The notes under the pieces: model-generated | What the model saw: only the letters and a program-made list of their open reading frames with translations | Database searches by the model: none | What the model was told of the DNA's origin: nothing | NCBI RefSeq assembly: GCF_018780385.1 | Contig: NZ_JADMJO010000041.1 | Location: forward strand, 62,001-126,000 | From: Hydrogenophaga sp. | Lineage (GTDB): Bacteria > Pseudomonadota > Gammaproteobacteria > Burkholderiales > Burkholderiaceae_C | Direction of reading: 5' to 3' | Length of the DNA: 64,000 nt | In this document: positions 17,056 through 25,064 of the stretch, one piece after another | Layout of the letters: the number at the start of each line of letters is the position of its first letter | Numbering within the stretch: the first letter of the stretch is position 1 | Translations under genes and position numbers: made by a program

Positions 17056-17658
17056 TCAGCTGGCCCGCGGTCCCGGCTCCATCCACTCACCGCGCAACAA
17101 CTGCAGCGGCGCGCGGTGGTACAGCATGATGTCGTGAAACGGGTCGGTCACGATCTTGCTGGCCCACACCAGACCCGTGCGCAGATCCTTCAACACCCAC
17201 AGCTGCATGACGCGGAATGCCAGACCACCAACACCCACCCAGAGCCACATCCAGCCGACGTTGTGCGCGAGGCCAAACAAGTCGGTGTGGGGCTCCATCA
17301 GGCCGAAGAGGTCAGGCTGCGCCACCAGGAGCAGCGGCGACGCTGCCCAGATCACCATCAACACCACCTTGCGCTGGAGGTTGTAGCCCACCTTGACGGC
17401 CTCTTTGTACGCATGCGTGGCCTGGTTGATCTCGTCGTAACCCTTGGGTTCGAAAAAGAAGTGGCCCGCCTGGCGGCTCACCATGGACACCAGCCAGGCC
17501 ACCAAGGCGGCCAACGCTGGATCGGTGAACAACAAGGCGTAGGCCACCAGGAAGCTCAACGCGCTGAGCAGGTGCAGGCTCTGGTTGATGCGGCTGTGGT
17601 GGTAATAGCGGTGGTCGTCCCAGCGCTGTGTCTCGAGCTCTTTGAAAAACGTGTTCAT
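17056..17658 (-). CDS. Small polytopic membrane protein with conserved histidines (possibly DUF962/Mpo1-like)
   Basis: A protein of 200 residues with about four membrane segments (LLSALSFLVAYALLF, ALAALVAWLVSMVS, VVLMVIWAASPLLLVA, WMWLWVGVGGLAFRVMQLW). Histidines cluster near the membrane faces (DDHRYYHHSRINQSLH, RQAGHFFFEP, QATHAY, DPFHDIMLYH). This pattern recalls iron-dependent membrane oxygenases such as Mpo1/DUF962, but I cannot prove the family. AGAGGAA precedes ATG 17658. It is convergent with the aminotransferase and close to lipid genes, suggesting a role in lipid modification. Confidence 0.55.
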   Translation of the reverse strand: MNTFFKELETQRWDDHRYYHHSRINQSLHLLSALSFLVAYALLFTDPALAALVAWLVSMVSRQAGHFFFEPKGYDEINQATHAYKEAVKVGYNLQRKVVLMVIWAASPLLLVAQPDLFGLMEPHTDLFGLAHNVGWMWLWVGVGGLAFRVMQLWVLKDLRTGLVWASKIVTDPFHDIMLYHRAPLQLLRGEWMEPGPRAS

Positions 17659-17766
17659 TCAATTCCTCTTGTTCAGTCACGGAGAGGCCCGATCACAATG
17701 AACGAACCTGCATTGGATGGTCGGGCGTCTAAATGAAACGACGGTGACATCAACCGAGACATTCCG

Positions 17767-19050
17767 ATGACTTCTCAGGTTGTTGTTTGGCCGCAGTCTG
17801 TCACGCAACTGTTATCGCAAGCGATGAACATCTTCCCCATGAACACATCCGACGTCTGCGACGCCCTGCTGGTCGAACACCTGCCTGTGCCACGACCCAG
17901 CCTGCGGGTTGCCGTGGTCACCGAGACGTATCCGCCCGAGGTCAATGGTGTGGCTGTCACGTTGCAGCAACTGGTGCAGCGGCTGCAGGCCAGCAACCAC
18001 CAGATCCAGTTGATCCGACCACGCCAGCCCCTGACCGACAAGGATCGCGATGCCACCTCGGATGAACTGCTGGTTCGGGGGCTGGAGATTCCCCGGTATC
18101 CGCAGCTTCGCCTGGGCATGCCGATCAAGCGCGCACTGCTCGCGCAATGGACGCGGCAACGGCCCGACCTGGTGCATGTGGCCACGGAAGGTCCTCTGGG
18201 CTGGTCGGCCGTGCAGGCCGCTCGCAAGCTCCGGCTGCCGCTGAGCACCGACTTCCGGACCAACTTCCACGCTTACAGCCAGCACTACGGCATCGGTTGG
18301 CTTCGCAAGCCGATCGCCGCCTACCTTCGCAAATTTCACAACCTGGCGGATTGCACGATGGTGCCGTCGAGCGACCTGCTGCAAGACCTGTCGGCCCAAG
18401 GCTTCGAGCGGCTGATGGTGGTGGCCCGAGGTGTGGACGCCGCCAGATTCTCACCCGTGCACCGCAGCGAGGCCCTGCGCGCGCAGTGGGGCGTCACGCC
18501 CGATCAGCCGGTGCTGCTCTCGGTGGGCCGGCTCGCCCGCGAAAAGAACCTCGATCTGCTGGCGCGCAGCTGGAACGCGATGCGCGCCGTGCGGCCCGAT
18601 CTCAAGCTGGTGGTGGTGGGTGACGGACCCTCACGCAACGCCCTGGCACAAGCCTGCCCCGACGCATTGATGGTGGGAGCGCAGAGTGGCGACGGGCTGG
18701 CTCGACACTACGCCAGCGCCGACCTGTTCGTCTTCCCCAGCGTGACCGAGACCTACGGCAATGTCACACCCGAGGCACTCGCCAGCGGATTGGCGGTGCT
18801 GGCCTTCGACTATGCCGCCGCGGCCGAACTGATCCGGCATGGCGACAACGGCTTGCTGGCCCCCCGTGGCGATGAGGCGGCATTCCTTCGGAACGCTGTT
18901 GAACTGATGAGCAACCCCGGGCTTGTCCGGCAACTGCGCGAGCGCGGCCGCGCCACCACGCTCACGCAAGACTGGGAGCAGATCGTGCGCCAGGTTGAGG
19001 GTGTGTGGCACCACATGGTGGCCGCGCGTCACTCGGCTGCGCGGGCTTGA
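17767..19050 (+). CDS. GT4-family glycosyltransferase, possibly lipid-directed
   Basis: A protein of 427 residues with two Rossmann-like domains of the GT-B fold. The N-terminal domain begins RVAVVTETYPPEVNGVAVT (near 47-65), the MgtA/PimB-type opening. The C-terminal domain has SVGRLAREKNLDLL and the nucleotide-sugar site FPSVTETYGNVTPEALASG. Related enzymes glycosylate diacylglycerol or phosphatidylinositol. The convergent neighbour makes UDP-glucuronate, so a glucuronosyl or glucosyl lipid is a reasonable guess. The first 45 residues are poorly conserved, and starts at 17824 or 17839 are also possible. None has a clear ribosome site. Confidence 0.8.
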   Translation: MTSQVVVWPQSVTQLLSQAMNIFPMNTSDVCDALLVEHLPVPRPSLRVAVVTETYPPEVNGVAVTLQQLVQRLQASNHQIQLIRPRQPLTDKDRDATSDELLVRGLEIPRYPQLRLGMPIKRALLAQWTRQRPDLVHVATEGPLGWSAVQAARKLRLPLSTDFRTNFHAYSQHYGIGWLRKPIAAYLRKFHNLADCTMVPSSDLLQDLSAQGFERLMVVARGVDAARFSPVHRSEALRAQWGVTPDQPVLLSVGRLAREKNLDLLARSWNAMRAVRPDLKLVVVGDGPSRNALAQACPDALMVGAQSGDGLARHYASADLFVFPSVTETYGNVTPEALASGLAVLAFDYAAAAELIRHGDNGLLAPRGDEAAFLRNAVELMSNPGLVRQLRERGRATTLTQDWEQIVRQVEGVWHHMVAARHSAARA

Positions 19051-20416
19051 GGAGACCGCGCCGCCCGATGCCCTGGTAAACGAAGCCGAGCGCATCCATC
19101 AGGGCCGGGTCGTAGAGGTTTCGGCCGTCGAAGATGACACGTCCGCGCATGCTGCGGGCCATGGCATCGAAGTCCGGGTTGTGGAAACACTTCCACTCCG
19201 TCAGCACCAGCAGGGCATCGACGTCGGCCACAGCTTCGAGTGGGGAATCGACAAATTTGAGGCCATCCATCTCGCCCACCGGTCGCCCCAGATCGGCGCT
19301 GAGCGCGCGCTGTGCCTCGCTCGAAGCCACCGGGTCGTGCACCAGAACCTCGGCACCCAGACTCAGCAGCTCGGGGATCACGATGCGGCTGGGCGCGTCG
19401 CGCATGTCGTCGGTGTTGGGCTTGAAGGCCAGCCCCCACACACCCAGGCGCAGCCCGCGCAAATCCGAGCCGAAGTGCGCGCAGACCCGATCCACCAGAA
19501 CCTGCTTCTGCTCATGGTTCACCGACTCGGTGGCCTCGACCACGCGCATGCGCAAGCCATGCGCGGCCGCTTCGTGGATCAGCGCGCGGGTGTCCTTGGG
19601 AAAGCAGCTGCCCCCATAGCCCGTGCCGGCGTACAGGAAGCCGTGGCCGATCCTGCTGTCGGATCCGATGCCCCGGCGCACGGAGTCGATGTCGGCGCCC
19701 AGGGCGTCGGCCAGATGCGCCATTTCGTTCATGAACGAGATCCGCGTCGCCAGCATGGCGTTGGCGGCGTACTTGGTCATTTCAGCACTCGCCACATCCA
19801 TCCACAGACTGCGCTCGTGATGGCGGTTGAACGGGGCATAGAGCCGGGTCATCAGGCGCCGGGCCGCTTCGCCGGCCTCTCCGGGGGGCAGACCGATGAC
19901 GATGCGGTCCGGGCGCATGAAGTCGTCCAGCGCAGCACCCTCCTTGAGAAACTCCGGGTTGGACACAACAGCGAAATCCAGCGCATCCAGGCCCCTGGCT
20001 GCCAGCGCGCTGCGCAGGACCTGCTCCACACGCCCTCCGGTGCCCACCGGGACGGTCGATTTGTTGACCACCACCTTGAAGTCGGTCATGTGTTGACCGA
20101 TCTGCGCGGCCACAGCCAGCACATGCTGCAGATCTGCCGATCCGTCTTCCTGCGGTGGCGTTCCCACCGCGATGAAGATCACCTCGGCATGCCGCACCGC
20201 AACCGCGATGGACGTGGTGAAGCGCAGACGTTCGGCGTTGCAGTTTCGCTGCAACAGATCCTCAAGACCGGGCTCGAATATCGGCACACCGCCGGCCTGC
20301 AGCACCGCGACACGTCCGTGGTCGCGATCCACGCAGATGACGTCATTGCCCAGCTCCGCCAGGCAGGTCGCGGTGACCAGACCCACATACCCTGCACCCA
20401 CCACTGCGATCTTCAT
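18962..20416 (-). CDS. ugd: UDP-glucose 6-dehydrogenase
   Basis: A protein of 484 residues that oxidises UDP-glucose to UDP-glucuronate with two NAD. The Rossmann motif MKIAVVGAGYVGLVTA opens the protein, VVNKSTVPVGTG and SNPEFLKEG follow, and the catalytic cysteine is in GYGGSCFPKDT (near 262). The C-terminal UDP-binding domain ends near residue 440, and a proline-rich tail of about 35 residues runs past the usual end. This tail overlaps the convergent glycosyltransferase gene by 89 bases. ATG 20416 with GGAGAA upstream is preferred to the longer frame starting at 20548. The product feeds polysaccharide or glycolipid synthesis. Confidence 0.92.
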   Translation of the reverse strand: MKIAVVGAGYVGLVTATCLAELGNDVICVDRDHGRVAVLQAGGVPIFEPGLEDLLQRNCNAERLRFTTSIAVAVRHAEVIFIAVGTPPQEDGSADLQHVLAVAAQIGQHMTDFKVVVNKSTVPVGTGGRVEQVLRSALAARGLDALDFAVVSNPEFLKEGAALDDFMRPDRIVIGLPPGEAGEAARRLMTRLYAPFNRHHERSLWMDVASAEMTKYAANAMLATRISFMNEMAHLADALGADIDSVRRGIGSDSRIGHGFLYAGTGYGGSCFPKDTRALIHEAAAHGLRMRVVEATESVNHEQKQVLVDRVCAHFGSDLRGLRLGVWGLAFKPNTDDMRDAPSRIVIPELLSLGAEVLVHDPVASSEAQRALSADLGRPVGEMDGLKFVDSPLEAVADVDALLVLTEWKCFHNPDFDAMARSMRGRVIFDGRNLYDPALMDALGFVYQGIGRRGLLKPAQPSDARPPCGATHPQPGARSAPSLA

Positions 20417-20571
20417 GGCTGTTCTCCGTTGGTTGGAGAACATGCTGCAAGCCCAAGATGAAACTGCCTTGGCAAAGCGATGACAGATGCGTGAAACGGG
20501 GGTCTGGCAAGCACAGGCCCCGTGTGCGCGCCACCGCGTGGATACCACGCTTCAGCCAGCCACCCCGGTCT

Positions 20572-21051
20572 TCACGAGCCCGCGCGCTGCCGAGCGGGCT
20601 TCCGATGCAAAGTGAGTGAGAGCGCGGCGAGTGCAGCGGCCAACAGCAACAGCGAGCCGGGCTCGGGCACTTCCACCGCTGCTTCGGTGATCGTCAATAT
20701 CGCATCGCTGGGGCCGGTCAACCCATAACTGATGTAAGTGCCCAGATGGTCGAAGGGGCCAACGAATGAATAAATGATCGAGATGAGCGGCGATCCTCCG
20801 GGGAAATTCATCTCGATGCCTGACACCACAAATCCTGGGGACATGAAGTTCACCGAGTCCAGCGTTTCATCCGCCAGGTTGTTGATCACATCGAACAAGT
20901 CTGCGGACTGCAGGACTGTGGGGGAGGTCAGGAAATCGGTTGTCGTGAACTTGAACTCGACCGGGTTCGAGGTGAACGAATAGACCAGAGCCGCCTGGGC
21001 GCCGGTACACAGGCCGAGCAGCAACATCAAGGTCGTGAGGGTACGTTTCAT
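20572..21051 (-). CDS. PEP-CTERM sorting-domain protein
   Basis: A protein of 159 residues: a signal peptide (1-21, ending TGAQA), a secreted body of about 110 residues rich in F, S and T, and a C-terminal sorting signal with VPEPGS, a hydrophobic segment and a basic tail (HRKPARQR). Exosortase (EpsH/XrtA) recognises this signal and delivers such proteins to the surface, typically in species that make exopolysaccharide. No exosortase is in the window. ATG 21051 is chosen because AAGGATGA is correctly spaced for it. The in-frame ATG at 21060 would touch its own ribosome site. Confidence 0.85.
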   Translation of the reverse strand: MKRTLTTLMLLLGLCTGAQAALVYSFTSNPVEFKFTTTDFLTSPTVLQSADLFDVINNLADETLDSVNFMSPGFVVSGIEMNFPGGSPLISIIYSFVGPFDHLGTYISYGLTGPSDAILTITEAAVEVPEPGSLLLLAAALAALSLTLHRKPARQRAGS

Positions 21052-21265
21052 GAAGATCATCCTTGTTCTGATTGAAGATTCTGGAACGCGAGCAACTTGG
21101 ATGCCAATGGGAAAATTGCTTGCGTATTCAACGTTCCCGTTCCAACTTCAACTTTGAACACCATGCCCGCTGTAAAGAATGGCGACGGACATGACCGTGT
21201 TCGGGTGATGGCAGTGGGAGGGAGTGGGCGTGGACGTTCCCTGCTGCGTAGTGCGCGACGTCGCG

Positions 21266-23368
21266 TTACGCGCGCTCACGCGAGATAAGCTGGTGCAGCA
21301 GACGCAGGCGGCTGGCCAATTCGGTGCAAAGGCTCTGCATGATTTGCTGCGCCACTTCAGGGTGCTGCTGGCTGAGAACTTCGAACCTTTCCCGACTCAT
21401 CGCCAGCGAGACCAGGGGCTCGACAGCCACCACATCGGCAGCGCGGGGCGTGGCATCCAGAAACCCCATTTCGCCGAGAATGGCGCCGCTGTTCACACCA
21501 GCCAGGCGAATCGTGCCGCCCTGTATCAGCACATCGGCCCGGCCGCTGGCCACCACATGCAGATCACGCGTTGTCTCCCCCATGGTCAACACATGCTCAC
21601 CGGCTGCGTAGTGGCGGCGCGCAAAACAGTCCAGCACCAAGGCCTGCGCAGTGGGGTCCAGGTCGCCGACCAGGGCGTGCAGGTGCGAAACATCGCTGTC
21701 CTGCGCATCCGCGCTGGGGCGCTGTTCGTCCAGCAGCTGGTTCTCGCAAACTTCCAGGGCGCGATCCATGTCGGCATACGCCCTGTTGTCGCCCGCGCGG
21801 GCACAGTGGAGCACACGAACGCCTCGCAGCGCCACGGATTTCTCGAAGCGCTCCAGCATGAGCGCCAGCGTGGTGTCGTGCGAGACCACGGCACGCCAGT
21901 CCAGGATCAGCCACTGCGGCTGCGCCCGGTGCGGCAACAGGGCCTCGATTTCAGCGCGCAGGCTTCGCGCCACACCAAAATACAGCGCCCCCTGCAGCCG
22001 CAGGCACAGGATGCGCTCGCCATGCTGCATCAGCAACGCGGAGTCACTGGCAGAGCGCGCGCAGTTGGAGCGCCAGGCCCGGCCATCCTTCACCTCCTTG
22101 ATCGGGCTTTTCCCGTTGCGCCTGGCAAACAAAATGAGGCCCAGCACCATGCCGGCCAGCAAGGCAGCCACCATGTTGACCATCGCACCCAAAAGCGTGA
22201 CCAGAACGACGATCAACAGGTCTTCACGCTGCAGGGCACCGATGGCCTGGCGCGCGCGGGGCTGAAACAGATAGCGCCAAGCCAGCGCCACACTGGGTGC
22301 GTCCACCAAGTCCTGGACGAGAAACAGCAGCAAGCCGATCACAGCCGCGGCGGGCACCCACGAAAGAAAGCCGAGGCCATAAAACAGCAGTGCCAGCACC
22401 GAAAACACGAACAGTGATCCTGTGCTCAGTCCGCCCGACCGCATGGCGACCATGGCCGCGCTCGGGGTGCCGCTCATGGGCGCGGAACCCAGGCAGGCAC
22501 TGACGATTTGTCCCGCGGACAGGAGCATCAGCTGCCGCCTGTCCGGCAGCGGCTTGTCGTCCGCCTGTGAAACTGTCTCGACGGCCGTGATGGTGTTCAG
22601 GAACACCACCACCCCCAGCAAGGTGCTCGCCACCACCATGTGCAGGAGCACGGAACCGAGGGCGCCCCGGGACGGATCCAGAACGCTCCAGTCCAGCAAG
22701 GCGACAGGCAAGACCCATTGCGTGTCGGAAGGGAGGATGGATGGCAACGGATGCCCCCATCGCGTGAGCACGTAGGCCACTGCGCTGGCCGCCGCCAGGC
22801 CCAGCACACCGGCGGGCAGCTTGCGGTTGAAGCTGCGCGCCGCGTAAGCGACACCGAAACACACCGCGGCGATCACCAGCGAAGGCCAGGCCGCGCCGTA
22901 CGGGCCGGCAAGCAAGGCCAGGATCAGCCCTCCCTGCGTGAGGAGCAGGATCAGCGCGGTGGCGTTGAGGAATCCAGCGAACACCGGCGCCGGTATGAAG
23001 CGCGTCATGCGTTGGAGCCGGAACGCGTAGAACACGGGCTGCAGCACTGCCGCACCAATGCAGACCATCACCACCAGCGTGAGGCGGGTCACCGGTGTGT
23101 CGGCCAAGCCCCATGCCTCCAGCCGCGGCACAAAGCTGTCGATGAAGCCCGCCAGCAGCGAAACCTCGAAGAAGCGCGTGTAGTACGTCAGGGGACGCTG
23201 CGAGAAAGCGGCGCACAGGTTGGTGATCGCGATCGCCCCGAACATCGCCAGCATCAGGGGCGCCGTCATCTCGGGACCGATCTTGTAGGCCATGAATCCC
23301 AGCGCACCCAGGGTCACGGGGAGGCTGCTGCCCAGGGTTTCAAGCCCGGTGGTGAAAGGTTTCAGCAT
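21266..23368 (-). CDS. SulP-family anion transporter with STAS and cyclic-nucleotide-binding domains
   Basis: An inner-membrane protein of 700 residues. Residues about 10-420 are the SulP transport core, with the family motif around VVFLNTITAVETVSQ and SAPMSGTPSAAM. Residues about 440-550 form a STAS domain (ILCLRLQGALYFGVARSL, LILDWRAVVSHDTT). Residues about 570-700 are a CAP-type cNMP-binding domain with the phosphate cassette LGEMGFLDATPRAADV. A transporter with its own nucleotide sensor is probably gated by cAMP or cGMP. A membrane nucleotide cyclase is encoded 1.7 kb away. The anion (sulfate, bicarbonate or a dicarboxylate) cannot be told from sequence. Confidence 0.9.
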   Translation of the reverse strand: MLKPFTTGLETLGSSLPVTLGALGFMAYKIGPEMTAPLMLAMFGAIAITNLCAAFSQRPLTYYTRFFEVSLLAGFIDSFVPRLEAWGLADTPVTRLTLVVMVCIGAAVLQPVFYAFRLQRMTRFIPAPVFAGFLNATALILLLTQGGLILALLAGPYGAAWPSLVIAAVCFGVAYAARSFNRKLPAGVLGLAAASAVAYVLTRWGHPLPSILPSDTQWVLPVALLDWSVLDPSRGALGSVLLHMVVASTLLGVVVFLNTITAVETVSQADDKPLPDRRQLMLLSAGQIVSACLGSAPMSGTPSAAMVAMRSGGLSTGSLFVFSVLALLFYGLGFLSWVPAAAVIGLLLFLVQDLVDAPSVALAWRYLFQPRARQAIGALQREDLLIVVLVTLLGAMVNMVAALLAGMVLGLILFARRNGKSPIKEVKDGRAWRSNCARSASDSALLMQHGERILCLRLQGALYFGVARSLRAEIEALLPHRAQPQWLILDWRAVVSHDTTLALMLERFEKSVALRGVRVLHCARAGDNRAYADMDRALEVCENQLLDEQRPSADAQDSDVSHLHALVGDLDPTAQALVLDCFARRHYAAGEHVLTMGETTRDLHVVASGRADVLIQGGTIRLAGVNSGAILGEMGFLDATPRAADVVAVEPLVSLAMSRERFEVLSQQHPEVAQQIMQSLCTELASRLRLLHQLISRERA

Positions 23369-23406
23369 CTGCTTGTGCCAGGGGCTTGCGCAAATCGCCT
23401 TGTGCG

Positions 23407-24915
23407 CTAGTACTGGACGCTGGCCGAGATGGTGCGGGAATAGTCTTTCATGGTGTCCGAAACCTCAAGCGGCATGAAGTTGGGCATCACGGCAGCGACC
23501 TTGGCCGCGACCAGGCGCAAATCCGCATGGAACTTCTCTTGCGCCTGCAGCAACGGCAGCGAGGTGAAAGCGTACGTGGTCTGCACCAGGTTCGGATAGA
23601 TCGTTGCGGGCTTCAAGAACAGTTCCTGCGTCATCTCGGCCCGGTACAGATCATCGGGGGGGCACACGTCACCCACCAGTTTCACGGCAGCGCCATCGGA
23701 CAGGTGTTGGGGCGGTGGCACCCGCAGCCGGAGGAACTTCCAGGCCGCCAGGGTGGTGCCTACAACGGGGGGCGTTGGGGGCTTTGCGGGGGTGACGTCG
23801 TGGGTATAGCTGTAGTGATCGGCGGCGTGCGATACCGTCACGTCCCACATGTAGACCGCCAGCGCCCTGGTCAGGACACCGGGCTGGAAAATCGCCTTTC
23901 CATCGGGAAATCCGTGAAGCTGTGCGCTGATGTAGTTCGCCCAACGCTCCACGTAGATGTCGTTTGGACAGGCTCCCAGGATCTCTTTCTCCACTGTTTC
24001 GCAGAAGCCCAGGAACGCATCGAAATACAGACGCAGGCAGTGTCCGTAGGGCAGGCTGCCATCCATCCATGGGTTCATGTAGTCGTATTGCGGGTACAGG
24101 CCCGGGGGATTCGGAAGACCCGCGTAGCCGGCGCCGAACAGACGTTTGATCACCAGACCCGTGGCGGTGAGCGGGTCGAACCAGGTGCCTTGCGGGTTGC
24201 TGCTGAGGACGCCGTCTTCCGTTTCAAGAACAGCGTTGTTCACGGCCAATGCATAAGCGCTGTGCGGATGCAGCAGCTGGAACAGCGGGTGGTTGCGTGG
24301 CACAGCGGTCTTGGTGATCGCGTTCACGGTGTCCATCGGAAAATGCAGGGCCGGGTGCACCACGAACATGCCGACGTAGGAGGCCCCTTGCAGGGCATAG
24401 GCCTTGGCCAGGTTCCAGGCCGGATCGGAAGGCGACACTTCGAGCGGCCTCCCGGTCGGGTTCGCCACGTCGATCCTCGTGCAGGAAAACTGGCCGGCGT
24501 TGCGCTCGAACACACAACTGACCCGCCGTACAAAGGTGCCGGGCACCGTGTCGCCTTCCATCAACTCCATGGCATGGAAGTTGGAGATCCAGGTGTTGCT
24601 GCCCGCCACCGGCCTGAGCGAGCGCGCGAACACCGAATTGGTCATCATGCGGACGAACTCGGCATCGGACGGGATCTCCAGCTGGCCGCCCACCACCGCG
24701 TTGGCCGCCGCCGCGCCGGGGAAGCCAATCTCTGTCTGGAAGTAGCGCGAACCGATGGCCTGTGTCCAGATCATGGTTTCGACCGGCGGGACGTTCAGGA
24801 TTTCCGGTGCATTCGCCAGGGGGTACGAGGGGCTGGGCTGGGGCCAGGGGCCGCGGCGCTCGTAGAGAAACTGATCGGCGGGCAGCTCGGGCTGGCCACA
24901 CAAGGTCTTGTCCAT
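23407..24915 (-). CDS. Lipoxygenase-superfamily-like protein
   Basis: A protein of 502 residues without a signal peptide. The stretch H187-x3-H191 followed by HPLFQLLHPH (209-218) and YALAVNNAV resembles the lipoxygenase iron-site region (HPxxKLLxPHxR...IN). A second histidine cluster, VSHAADHYSYTH (from 362), fits the later ligand region. The first ligand histidine expected about five residues before H187 is not evident, and the C-terminus ends SVQY, not the classic isoleucine, so the iron site may be atypical. If active it would add oxygen to unsaturated fatty acids. ATG 24915 follows GAGGAG. It lies between a SulP transporter and a nucleotide cyclase. Confidence 0.55.
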   Translation of the reverse strand: MDKTLCGQPELPADQFLYERRGPWPQPSPSYPLANAPEILNVPPVETMIWTQAIGSRYFQTEIGFPGAAAANAVVGGQLEIPSDAEFVRMMTNSVFARSLRPVAGSNTWISNFHAMELMEGDTVPGTFVRRVSCVFERNAGQFSCTRIDVANPTGRPLEVSPSDPAWNLAKAYALQGASYVGMFVVHPALHFPMDTVNAITKTAVPRNHPLFQLLHPHSAYALAVNNAVLETEDGVLSSNPQGTWFDPLTATGLVIKRLFGAGYAGLPNPPGLYPQYDYMNPWMDGSLPYGHCLRLYFDAFLGFCETVEKEILGACPNDIYVERWANYISAQLHGFPDGKAIFQPGVLTRALAVYMWDVTVSHAADHYSYTHDVTPAKPPTPPVVGTTLAAWKFLRLRVPPPQHLSDGAAVKLVGDVCPPDDLYRAEMTQELFLKPATIYPNLVQTTYAFTSLPLLQAQEKFHADLRLVAAKVAAVMPNFMPLEVSDTMKDYSRTISASVQY

Positions 24916-25064
24916 ACGGAGTCTCCTCAAAGTTTCAATGAGTGACCCCGGCGGTTTGGCGATCGGTTGCCGAGCATACCCTGAAGGCAGGCTGCCCGAT
25001 CTCTTTGGTGAGCCTGAGCTGCCCTTGCCCTTAAAGTAGGCGTTTCAGCCTTCCTTCCAATCCC

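Noticed and set aside
18923-20461. A 512-codon plus-strand open frame
   Set aside because: It is antisense to the UDP-glucose dehydrogenase gene, has shadow-type composition and no family motifs.
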